Source of the DNA: JADZAA01 sp039810485
Lineage (GTDB): Bacteria; Bacteroidota; Ignavibacteria; Kapaibacteriales; UBA961
Direction: 5' to 3'
NCBI GenBank assembly: GCA_039810485.1
Contig: JBDHXA010000012.1
Span: forward strand, 1 to 44,637
Length of the DNA stretch: 44,637 nucleotides
Shown here in pieces: positions 34,301 through 42,334 of the stretch (position 1 is the stretch's first letter; each line of letters starts with the position of its first letter). Both the position numbers and the translations under genes were made by a program. The notes beneath the pieces are model-generated. The model did no database searches. It had not been told where the DNA came from and saw only the letters and a list, made by a program, of their open reading frames with translations.

Positions 34301-37300
34301 ATGAAATTGCGTTATTGTGTTTTAATTCTTATAGCTTTTTGCTTCGCATCCTTGCAAACCAAAGCGCAAATTAGCGCATTTCCGTCTTACAGCGAGGATT
34401 TTGAGAGTAGCGGCGGCGGTTGGACGGTAAGCGGGCAGAACGCGTCATGGCAATGGGGAACACCAACAACGTCGCCTTACACGCCTGTTGGCTCCGGATC
34501 GCGTTGTTGGAAAACGAATCTTAGCGGCAATTATAATGTTAATGAATGCGCTTTTTTAACGTCTCCCCAATTTGATTTTTCCTGCTATGGTTCAGACCCA
34601 ACCATATCTTTCTATCTAATTTTCAATATTGAAAATACTTGGGATGGTCTGCAGCTTCAGCTATCTACTGACGGTGGCAGCACATGGTCTGTAGTAGGAA
34701 CATCTACTTCAGGTGGCACAAATTGGTATAATGGAAGCAACAGCTATGGAGCATGTGGTGCTCTTGGGGTAGATTGGGGAGGAGTTGGCCCTGGTGGCTC
34801 GCAAACATGGAAAGTAGCAAGCCATGTTTTAACGGGGACTGCTGGTAAGCCGAATGTGCGAGTAAGATTCGAAATGACATCTGACGGTTCGGTCACCTAT
34901 GCGGGAGCTGCTATAGATCTCATACAAATTACAGCTGCGCCTCCTACTCTTGTATCGCCCCTAAACGGAGCAACTGATCTGCCGTTTTCAACTAATCTTG
35001 TTTGGAGTACGCCTCCGCCATCATGTAGCGGCCTAACTCATGACTTACAAGTAACAACAGACCCATCTTTTGCAACTATTTCACAATCAATCACCGGTAT
35101 TTCTGGAAATAATTATACTGTCAATGGACTTGCTGCATATACAGATTATTATTGGCGTGTGCGATATAATCGCAGTGGCTCTGTAGGCGCTTGGTCGGCA
35201 AGCCGCACATTTAAAACAATGTCGCTCGCGCCTCCGGCTCCAATTTTATCATCGCCTATAAGTGGCTCTACAGCTCAAATGTTGGATGGAACTATCAGTT
35301 GTTTAACTACAGCGTATGCAACATCGTATCACTTCCAAGTATCAACTGTTTCTTCGTTTGCAACCACGATTCTTGATCAGACGATTTCCGGCACAAGCTT
35401 GACTTTAAGCGGATTATCAAACTACACTACGTACTATTGGCGAGTTCAAGCAGGAAATAATATGGGATTTGGTCCTTGGTCGGCAACGTGGTATTTCCGT
35501 TCAATTGTAGGCACTCCGCAACTTGTGTCGCCTACTACAGGAACTCAAGGCTTGAATATGCCATTTACTATACAGTGGAACTCGGTAATAGGAGCTTCAA
35601 GTTATGAAATGCAAGCATCGGATAATATCAATTTTTCAAATATTGCATTATCAACAATACAGTCCGGTACAACAAGCATAGTTAATAATATAACCAATAA
35701 CACGCAATTTTTCTGGCGTGTTCGCGCTCTTGTAGGAGTAAGCGAAATAGGGAAATGGTCGCTAGTATGGAATTTCTCAACAGTAATAGGCGTTCCGACG
35801 CTGGCATTACCTCTTGACGGCACTACCGACCTGCCTTCTCAATCTCTTCGAATTTCTTGGAATCCTGTGGTAGGCCTTGCTTATTACAGAGTTCAAGTTG
35901 CAACCGATTTTCTCTTCAAAAATATTGTGTTTGAAAAAGCAAATATTGACTCTGTATCTATAATTACAACCGGCTTGCAGCCGAATACTTTGTATTATTG
36001 GAGGGCGCAGGCTTCGAATCCAAAAACAGGCATAAGCGGATGGTCTGCCCCGAATACTTTCCGCACCGTCGTCAATTCTGTGCAAGCCATTGCTCCCGCG
36101 AACGCTGCCAAAGGAGTGCAGCTTCCTGTAACATTACAATGGAGTTCAGCGGGCGATCGTGTAACTTATCGCATTCAGGTTGCTGACAATCCTAAATTTG
36201 CCAAACCTGCAATTAATGAGGACAAAGTCGGCGAGTTCTTTGATGTTTATGGCTCTAATGCCGGATTGAAAAACTATACAACATATTATTGGCGAGTCAA
36301 ACCAATATCGTTAACCGGAATTGATGTGGCATGGTCTGCTGTTCAAACCTTTACGACTATATTGGGATCTCCTGTGCCAGTTTCGCCTGCAAATGGATCT
36401 GACAATCAGAAAATTAATGCAAAGTTAACATGGAAAGCGCCAGCCGGAGCCGTCAAATATACAGTTCGCGTTTATGAAGATAATGCCTCGCAGAATTTAG
36501 TGTTTGAAGACAACGCAGTAATAGGCGTTTCTACCAATCCAACCGGTCTGAAGCCGGAAACAAAGTATGTTTGGACCGTACAAGCAGTTGATGCAGATAA
36601 CTTTGGCAGCGAATGGTCAGAATCGTGGAAATTTGCTACTACAACAATGGCTGCCGCCGCTCCGGCGCTCGACAAGCCGGCCAATAATGCCAGCGATGCA
36701 GCTCCTGAAACAAAGTTAGAATGGAAAGCATCAGAATTTGCCCAATCCTATGACGTTCAAGTTTCGACGGCGTCTAATTTCAGCTCAACTGTTATTAATT
36801 TAACAGGAGTTGCTGAAACATCATACTCATCTAACAATTTAGCTTACGGTCAGAGATATTTCTGGCGTGTTCGCGCTGTAAATGCCGCCGGTGCAAGCGC
36901 GTGGTCAGAAACATGGACATTTGTGGTTGCTCCAGCTAAACCGTCTATGGTCGCTTTGCTTTCTCCGCCGAACGGCTCTGAAAATCAAGAATACACAGTT
37001 TCGCTTGTTTGGAATAATATTTCAAATGCCGAGACCTATCAAGTCCAAGTTTCTGAAACAAATGATTTTGCCGCAACTAAATTAGACAAGATGGGATTGC
37101 CGGTAACATCTTATCCTGCTACTGGATTGAAAGAAAAAACAACATATTATTGGCGTGTAAGAGCCACAAATCCTTCGGGCGATGGTGCTTGGTCAGACGT
37201 ATGGTCATTCTCTACCAAGCAAGCTCCATCTTCAACGCTTGAAGAATTAGCAGAATTAGGCATCCATCTTGATGAAGTATATCCCAATCCTACTTCAAAT

Positions 37301-37519
37301 TCTATAACATTAGGGTTTTCGCTTGAGAAACCATCAAATGCATCCATAACAATAGTAAATAATCTTGGCGAGATTGTTGCAACATTTGGGTCGGGCTTTT
37401 ATTCCAAAGGGCATTATTCATTAATGTGGAATGTTGATGATATACCGACAGGCACATATTCGGTGCGTCTGAATTGTGGCGGCGCAACCTCATCGCAATT
37501 GTTAAATATTGTTAAATAG
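34301..37519 (+). CDS. Secreted MAM/lectin-like plus eight FN3 repeats protein with T9SS C-terminal domain
   Basis: 1072 residues from ATG at 34301, preceded by AAGGAGA; the signal peptide (RYCVLILIAFCFASLQTKAQ) begins there although the frame is open 52 codons further up. Residues ~25-215 form a jelly-roll-like module (YSEDFESSGGGWTVSG, then STDGGSTWSVVG, then YAGAAIDLIQI) like those in immune-inhibitor or MAM-type proteins. Eight ~93-residue FN3-type repeats follow, each with a closing phrase like TTYYWRVRATNPSG followed by W-S-x-x-W-x-F. The C-terminus (about 990-1072) has DEVYPNPTSNSITLGFSL and GTYSVRLNCGG, a type A T9SS sorting domain. No catalytic residues are recognised, so an adhesive or structural surface role is inferred. 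It has its own promoter and terminator, hence a single-gene unit. Confidence 0.88.
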   Translation: MKLRYCVLILIAFCFASLQTKAQISAFPSYSEDFESSGGGWTVSGQNASWQWGTPTTSPYTPVGSGSRCWKTNLSGNYNVNECAFLTSPQFDFSCYGSDPTISFYLIFNIENTWDGLQLQLSTDGGSTWSVVGTSTSGGTNWYNGSNSYGACGALGVDWGGVGPGGSQTWKVASHVLTGTAGKPNVRVRFEMTSDGSVTYAGAAIDLIQITAAPPTLVSPLNGATDLPFSTNLVWSTPPPSCSGLTHDLQVTTDPSFATISQSITGISGNNYTVNGLAAYTDYYWRVRYNRSGSVGAWSASRTFKTMSLAPPAPILSSPISGSTAQMLDGTISCLTTAYATSYHFQVSTVSSFATTILDQTISGTSLTLSGLSNYTTYYWRVQAGNNMGFGPWSATWYFRSIVGTPQLVSPTTGTQGLNMPFTIQWNSVIGASSYEMQASDNINFSNIALSTIQSGTTSIVNNITNNTQFFWRVRALVGVSEIGKWSLVWNFSTVIGVPTLALPLDGTTDLPSQSLRISWNPVVGLAYYRVQVATDFLFKNIVFEKANIDSVSIITTGLQPNTLYYWRAQASNPKTGISGWSAPNTFRTVVNSVQAIAPANAAKGVQLPVTLQWSSAGDRVTYRIQVADNPKFAKPAINEDKVGEFFDVYGSNAGLKNYTTYYWRVKPISLTGIDVAWSAVQTFTTILGSPVPVSPANGSDNQKINAKLTWKAPAGAVKYTVRVYEDNASQNLVFEDNAVIGVSTNPTGLKPETKYVWTVQAVDADNFGSEWSESWKFATTTMAAAAPALDKPANNASDAAPETKLEWKASEFAQSYDVQVSTASNFSSTVINLTGVAETSYSSNNLAYGQRYFWRVRAVNAAGASAWSETWTFVVAPAKPSMVALLSPPNGSENQEYTVSLVWNNISNAETYQVQVSETNDFAATKLDKMGLPVTSYPATGLKEKTTYYWRVRATNPSGDGAWSDVWSFSTKQAPSSTLEELAELGIHLDEVYPNPTSNSITLGFSLEKPSNASITIVNNLGEIVATFGSGFYSKGHYSLMWNVDDIPTGTYSVRLNCGGATSSQLLNIVK

Positions 37520-37612
37520 GAAAAAGCATTCATTAACAAATATTTCAAGGAATAATTTATATCATAACAGAATTTGAGAATGATTTTATATTGAAAAAGG
37601 AATCCTCATTTG

Positions 37613-37643
37613 CCCCCGTTCATTTCACGAGCGGGGGTTTTTT
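37613..37643 (+). terminator. Intrinsic terminator after the FN3 protein
   Basis: CCCCCGTTC and GAGCGGGGG pair around a seven-base loop (one G-T pair), followed by TTTTTT at 37638-37643. It lies 93 bases after the stop codon at 37519 and 14 bases before the MITE-like copy 2. Confidence 0.9.
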
Positions 37644-37657
37644 ATTTAGCATTGTTA

Positions 37658-37846
37658 GAGCCCACTCCGAAAAGTTGGGTAAATTTCAAATTAAAGTAAA
37701 CATGGTGAAAAAGTACAGTTTTACTCATTTTATAAGAAATAAACGGCAAAAAAGCGTCTTTTTTAGCTCTTAGAAGAGATGTTTTTTTGAAAAATAGATA
37801 ATATTTCGTCTGGAATTTTTATAAACACTCTTTTAAAAGGGGGCTC
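37658..37846 (-). mobile_element. MITE-like non-coding element, copy 2 (inverted)
   Basis: A 189-bp element related, in opposite orientation, to 11915-12104. Its ends are an imperfect terminal inverted repeat: GAGCCCACTCCGAAAAG at the left and, read on the minus strand, GAGCCCCCTTTTAAAAG at the right (13 of 17 agree). The 54-base core at 37741-37794 matches copy 1 with two differences. No ORF and no clear target-site duplication here. The 200 bases between it and the next gene are AT-rich with no exact -7 box. Confidence 0.65.
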
Positions 37847-38055
37847 AATGATTTGATATGATAGTGCTATTTAGGCAGTAATTTTCAATAATATTATCTG
37901 CTCTGGTTTTTATTCTGGCAATTATATTTCATAATGTTGTTTTTTCTTTTTTAATAAATCTTAAACCATTAGTTTAGTATAATAGATTTCAGGTTCGCTG
38001 TTTATTTTGATTTTTTTCTACAATTCAAAATTTCGATAATATTAAAAGGTTTATC

Positions 38056-40215
38056 ATGCGCTTCTTAATTAAAATCACCTCGTTGATTGCCGTAATACTC
38101 ACTATCCAAACAGTATACGCTGAGAAACCGTCTGACTTTGCAGTGCGTCTTTCGCGTGAAATAACGTCGAATGGAAGCGGTAAAACAACCTATAAAATAC
38201 ATTGGGAAAATACCGCCAAAACAATCGGAATAGCTGTCTACAAAAAAGAAATAGGCGGCTCGATGTGGCTGCCCATCGGTCAAATTGACTCAATAGGCAT
38301 AAAAAAAGGCATCGACTCCTGGCCTGTGGACAGCGAACCGATGGAATACATGGTGCAGCGTATTTTTTTGCCGTCACTGCCTTTTGCAATAGCAACTAAT
38401 ATTCAATACGACACAGTTCGTCAAATGATGGCAACCGGCTATATTGTCATAGGAGAAGATCGCAGATTACCTGACAGTCATGGAACAATAGCATTAGTTA
38501 TTGATTCTCTTGTTGCAAAAGATATTTCATCACAGATTGACCGTTTAGAGCAGGATCTTAAAAGTGAGTGGTGGAAAGTTGCGCGAATTATTGTCCCTCG
38601 AGCCGAAAAATTCAGCGGAGTATCGGTATTAAAAACAAAAAATGCAATAGAGCAACTATACGAACAAGAAAAAAACGCATTAAAGGCAGCATTTCTAATA
38701 GGTCATGTAGCTGTTCCATATTCAGGTCTAATAAGACCGGACGGGCATCCGGATCATTTAGGAGCATGGCCTGCAGATGCTTATTATGGAGATATGGATG
38801 GCGTTTGGACTGACATTTCGGCAAATGATTCAGTTTCGGCGAGCAGACAAGCGAACAAAAACATTCCGGGCGATGGTAAATTTGACCAAAACACAATACC
38901 CTCAAATATCGAAGTTGCTATTGGGAGAGTAGATTTCTACGATATGCCGGCTTTTCACGATTCAAATAAACAGGAATCATTGTATGACACTGAAATTGCA
39001 TTGCTGAAACGCTACTTTGATAAAAACCACTCTTTTCGCTCTGGAAATTCGCTTTCTATTCCTCGTCGCGCATTAATAGATGATAATTTTGGCTCATACT
39101 CACCGGAAATGTTTGCAAGCTCCGGATGGCGGCTTGCGTCTATTTGCGATAAAGACAGCATTCGAACAGGAAAAGCTCTAAATATTTTAAAAGACAGTTC
39201 GTATATGTGGTTTTATGGCTGCGGCGGCGGAAGCTATGTCAGCTGCAGCGGTGTTGCAGTTACGACTGATTTTGCAAAACAGCCCATAAAGTCAGTTTTT
39301 ACTTCATTATTCGGCAGCTATTTTGGCGATTGGGATAATACAAATAATATTATGCGCGCCTTGGTTGCAGCCGACGGACAAACTCTTGTTTGCTCTTGGT
39401 CTGCACGCCCGCATTGGTATTTTCACTGTATGGGATTAGGTTATACTGTCGGCGATGCTTTTCTTGCTTCCATTAACAACGATGGCAGCAGTTCAATGTA
39501 TTACCCTAATGTATATTTTACGCAATCATTTCCAAACGGCATTGTCTACCAAGCTGGACAGCGCGGAGTACATGTGGCTTTGATTGGCGATCCTTCGCTC
39601 AGAATGGCTATGGGTGGAATACCTCAAGCGTCGAAATTAAGCATATCACAACCGGGAACTTTCACTCAGCTTAAATGGCAGCCAGCATCTGATCCTAATG
39701 TACAATACATTGTTTTTCGTGCCGATTCCACGGGCAAGAGTAAGCTGTTGACAGATATACCTTTACAAAGTACGACATCGTTTAATGATTCTTCTGTAGT
39801 TCGAGGTAAATATCATTATTCCGTCTATAGCGTAAAACTGCGTAATTCTCCTTCGGCATCATACTATGATGCCAATGGAATTCCAATTGAAGGCGAAGTT
39901 GCAGTAACGGGAATAACAGAGCAAATTCCAATAAACAATGAATTTACATTAGATTGCTCTCCTCATCCTATTGTGAACTATGCGAACTTTCAACTTAATC
40001 TGCCTTGCTCTTCTGCTATCAGCATTCTCGTTAGCGACATTTCCGGCAATGAAGTTGTAAATATTAAACTACCAATAATGTCAAATGGAAATCAGAAATT
40101 TACGTGGGATTTAAATGATGCTTCCGGTCAGCGAGTTCCAGCAGGCATTTATTCCGTTAACGCAAAGGGTTGTGGCGCGTCTGTTAGTCATGCTGTTGTT
40201 GTTCTTGGAAAATAA
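38056..40215 (+). CDS. Secreted C25 (gingipain)-like protein with T9SS-type C-terminal domain, catalytic residues apparently lost
   Basis: 719 residues with a signal peptide (FLIKITSLIAVILTIQTVYA). An N-terminal beta domain is followed by a caspase-hemoglobinase-like core resembling peptidase family C25: GTIALVIDSLVAKDISSQID, then KAAFLIGHVAVPYSG, then WPADAYYGDMDG, then a strand with MWFYGCGGGSYVSC (about residues 385-398) and VFTSLFGSYFGDWDNTNN (about 414-431). In gingipains the corresponding strands carry a GHG histidine and an AC cysteine; here they read GCGGG and LFGS, so the dyad seems absent. An FN3-like segment and a C-terminal domain with LDCSPHPIVNYANFQLNL and VPAGIYSVNA end the protein. 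The last part resembles a T9SS/FlgD-like tail but lacks a clean YPNP. It lies 10 bases before the UPF0598-thioesterase gene. Confidence 0.75.
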   Translation: MRFLIKITSLIAVILTIQTVYAEKPSDFAVRLSREITSNGSGKTTYKIHWENTAKTIGIAVYKKEIGGSMWLPIGQIDSIGIKKGIDSWPVDSEPMEYMVQRIFLPSLPFAIATNIQYDTVRQMMATGYIVIGEDRRLPDSHGTIALVIDSLVAKDISSQIDRLEQDLKSEWWKVARIIVPRAEKFSGVSVLKTKNAIEQLYEQEKNALKAAFLIGHVAVPYSGLIRPDGHPDHLGAWPADAYYGDMDGVWTDISANDSVSASRQANKNIPGDGKFDQNTIPSNIEVAIGRVDFYDMPAFHDSNKQESLYDTEIALLKRYFDKNHSFRSGNSLSIPRRALIDDNFGSYSPEMFASSGWRLASICDKDSIRTGKALNILKDSSYMWFYGCGGGSYVSCSGVAVTTDFAKQPIKSVFTSLFGSYFGDWDNTNNIMRALVAADGQTLVCSWSARPHWYFHCMGLGYTVGDAFLASINNDGSSSMYYPNVYFTQSFPNGIVYQAGQRGVHVALIGDPSLRMAMGGIPQASKLSISQPGTFTQLKWQPASDPNVQYIVFRADSTGKSKLLTDIPLQSTTSFNDSSVVRGKYHYSVYSVKLRNSPSASYYDANGIPIEGEVAVTGITEQIPINNEFTLDCSPHPIVNYANFQLNLPCSSAISILVSDISGNEVVNIKLPIMSNGNQKFTWDLNDASGQRVPAGIYSVNAKGCGASVSHAVVVLGK

Positions 40216-40225
40216 TTGATAGATT

Positions 40226-41098
40226 ATGACAAGCTATCGCGAGTATTTTTTTGATGTTGACTTACATGGCAATGTATATCATGAAGGAGAAAAAATAGAC
40301 GATACAGACTTCCTTGATTTCTTCTACAAGCAAATGCGTGAAAATCAAACTGGCAAGCATAGCAATTATCCGTATTTTTCACCTTGCGGATTAGAGAGAA
40401 ATTACATAAGATGTGCTGATGTTCCTATAGTGTTTCAACGGATAAATGACGAATATCTTGAGTATGCAGGCACAATGAAGCAGACATTTCTGCCGGATAA
40501 ATTGCGGTTTTCTGATGATGGCGTGCTTTATCATCCTGCATCTATCGGTAATTATGGCCGGATAGCGTCTATCGCAATTATGGCATTATCGCCGGATATA
40601 TCAGTTTTCGGACCATTATATGCTTTAAAAATAGATGGCGTTTCACACGTTATCGAGCCGATTATACCTTTGGATAATGTTCGAGTAATAAGACCAAGAC
40701 CTGAAAATAAGTGTATTGCATGCGGCGCGGCTAATTCTTCTGGCTTACAGCTTTCGTTTCTTTATAATATGCAAGATAATACTGCGCATTCATGGATAAC
40801 GCCCGACGAAAGAACTGCTGGAGCTCTTGGCTATATGCATGGCGGATTTATATCTTTGCTCCTTGATGAAGTTATGGGCAAAGTACTTTCGGGTAGAAAC
40901 ATAAAAGCACCAACAGCACAATTAAAAGTTGATTTTCGCAAACCGATACCATTATATGAAGAAATAATGCTTGTTGGGCAATTAATTACAGAATATTCTC
41001 GTAAATTCTCTCTTAGAGGAAAAATAATTAACAATAACGGCACTATTCTTGCGGAGGCAGAAGCATTGTTTATCCGAACAGACAACAAATCTCCATAA
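40226..41098 (+). CDS. UPF0598 (DUF4505)-PaaI-type hotdog thioesterase fusion
   Basis: 290 residues, cytoplasmic. Residues ~1-135 match the UPF0598/DUF4505 family (human C8orf82): SYREYFFDVDLHGNVYHEG, LDFFYKQMRENQTGKHSNYP, SPCGLERNYIRCADVPIVF and the GVLYHPA phrase. Residues ~160-285 are a 4HBT/PaaI-like hotdog domain with a Cys-x-x-Cys start (163-166, CIACGAANSSGLQLSF), the HGG motif at 205-207 and Asp214/Glu215 in LLLDEVMG as candidate catalytic acids. Hotdog enzymes hydrolyse acyl-CoA thioesters; the UPF0598 part has no known function. The fusion suggests the N-terminal domain works with an acyl-CoA or fatty-acid substrate, but that is inference. The ATG is 10 bases after the C25-like gene, so they are likely co-transcribed; a possible -7 box for the next gene follows. 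Confidence 0.85.
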   Translation: MTSYREYFFDVDLHGNVYHEGEKIDDTDFLDFFYKQMRENQTGKHSNYPYFSPCGLERNYIRCADVPIVFQRINDEYLEYAGTMKQTFLPDKLRFSDDGVLYHPASIGNYGRIASIAIMALSPDISVFGPLYALKIDGVSHVIEPIIPLDNVRVIRPRPENKCIACGAANSSGLQLSFLYNMQDNTAHSWITPDERTAGALGYMHGGFISLLLDEVMGKVLSGRNIKAPTAQLKVDFRKPIPLYEEIMLVGQLITEYSRKFSLRGKIINNNGTILAEAEALFIRTDNKSP

Positions 41099-41113
41099 GT
41101 GGCAATAATAAAA

Positions 41114-41121
41114 TAATTTTG
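41114..41121 (+). promoter_or_regulatory. -7 box before the response regulator
   Basis: TAATTTTG matches TAnnTTTG, 22 bases before the ATG at 41144. No clear -33 box; read-through from the upstream gene is also possible. Confidence 0.35.
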
Positions 41122-41143
41122 CGCTAATTCTTTGGTCGTTTTT

Positions 41144-41815
41144 ATGAACAACGCCAGTCAATACGATGATGTTATCTCTGTGGTTATTGCTGATGATCAC
41201 GAAATAATGCGTCTTGGTCTTCGGCGTATTCTATCAGCAGATCCTCATATCCAAATTGTCGGAGAGGCAACCAACGGCGAGGAGGTGACAGCGATGACTA
41301 AGACAAAAATGCCATCTGTAGCATTACTCGATATTAACATGCCGATTATGGATGGAATAGAAGCGGCGCGCATTATAAAACGCACAGCACGAGACACAAA
41401 AGTTGTTATTCTTAGCGCACATGAAGATTATTTTCATCTAAGCAAAGCTCTTTCTGCCGGAGCTGACGGCTATCTTTCTAAAGAAGTCGGCCCAGATGAG
41501 CTGATCTACGCTATTTATGCGGTAATGGAAGATGAGCGAGTATTCAGCCGCTCAATTCTAACGCTTTTAAATCATAATTATAAATTACATAATGAAAAAC
41601 CGGCTGTTCCGGTAGTATTAACTCGTCGCGAGCAAGAAGTGCTTGAACATATTGCAAACGGTCTGACAAGTGTTCAAATTGCAGATATTATGAATATAAG
41701 TTCGCGTACTGTAGAAACTCATCGGTATAATCTTATTAATAAACTTGGTGTAAAAAATACAGCTGATCTTGTAAGATTCTCGATGGCAAAAGCCGAAAAG
41801 AATGTATTAACGTAG
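41144..41815 (+). CDS. NarL/FixJ-family response regulator
   Basis: 223 residues from ATG at 41144, chosen over an in-frame GTG at 41132. The receiver domain (residues ~11-128) has Asp17-Asp18, the phospho-acceptor Asp63 in LLDINMPIMDG, Ser91 and Lys113 in GYLSKEVG, all normal. The LuxR-type helix-turn-helix (~159-216) has the signature LTRREQEVLEHIANGLTSVQ and SSRTVETHRYNLINKLGV. It is expected to dimerise and bind DNA after phosphorylation. No histidine kinase lies beside it, so its partner and regulon are unknown. It follows the UPF0598-thioesterase gene by 45 bases. Confidence 0.95.
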   Translation: MNNASQYDDVISVVIADDHEIMRLGLRRILSADPHIQIVGEATNGEEVTAMTKTKMPSVALLDINMPIMDGIEAARIIKRTARDTKVVILSAHEDYFHLSKALSAGADGYLSKEVGPDELIYAIYAVMEDERVFSRSILTLLNHNYKLHNEKPAVPVVLTRREQEVLEHIANGLTSVQIADIMNISSRTVETHRYNLINKLGVKNTADLVRFSMAKAEKNVLT

Positions 41816-41918
41816 TTAGTGCTACTGTGCAGGCAACATGCTTCGACTTTAGAAAATCTACGTTTGCAAGATTAAGAATAAAAATGGCTGTAAATTACCA
41901 TATCAGTAGAAAAACTCG

Positions 41919-41926
41919 TATTTTTG
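41919..41926 (+). promoter_or_regulatory. -7 box for tRNA-Ser
   Basis: TATTTTTG matches TAnnTTTG and ends 28 bases before the tRNA 5' end, a normal distance for a tRNA promoter with a short leader. Confidence 0.5.
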
Positions 41927-41954
41927 CGCAACACTTTCAAATTGGTTGCTTGCA

Positions 41955-42044
41955 GGAGAGATGGCCGAGTGGCTGAAGGCAACGGTTTGCTAAACCGTCG
42001 TAGTGTTATTGACGCTACCGAGGGTTCGAATCCCTCTCTCTCCG
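41955..42044 (+). tRNA. tRNA-Ser (GCT)
   Basis: A class II tRNA of 90 bases. The acceptor stem is GGAGAGA with TCTCTCC; the anticodon arm is ACGGT-TTGCTAA-ACCGT, giving anticodon GCT at 41989-41991 (serine AGC/AGU codons). There is a long variable arm, and the T arm is GAGGG-TTCGAAT-CCCTC. Discriminator base G at 42044. A full CCA end is not encoded (the next bases are CATAAG). Confidence 0.97.
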
Positions 42045-42047
42045 CAT

Positions 42048-42081
42048 AAGTGCCTTGCTTTATCAGCAAAGGCACTTTTTT
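42048..42081 (+). terminator. Intrinsic terminator of tRNA-Ser
   Basis: AAGTGCCTTGCT and AGCAAAGGCACTT form a hairpin with one bulged A, followed by TTTTTT, starting four bases after the tRNA. The stretch from 42082 to the next ATG at 42335 is AT-rich with only near matches to a -7 box. Confidence 0.85.
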
Positions 42082-42334
42082 ATTATCGTAAGTATCTTCA
42101 ATTTTTATAATCATAAATGTTTTTTTCTTTTTATGAGTTTGTAAGCACTCTACAAAGATCTGCTCTTTTTTTTAATTGTAATCATAAAAAATATTGTGTG
42201 AAAATATGGTTATCTGTTTACAATAATTTTATCTGCTATTGAAGTATTGTATCTTTTTATTAAATTATTGTATTAATCATTGATAGTTATCGTTGTTTAC
42301 ATTATTTCAATATTTTTAATTAAAGGAGTGTTTT

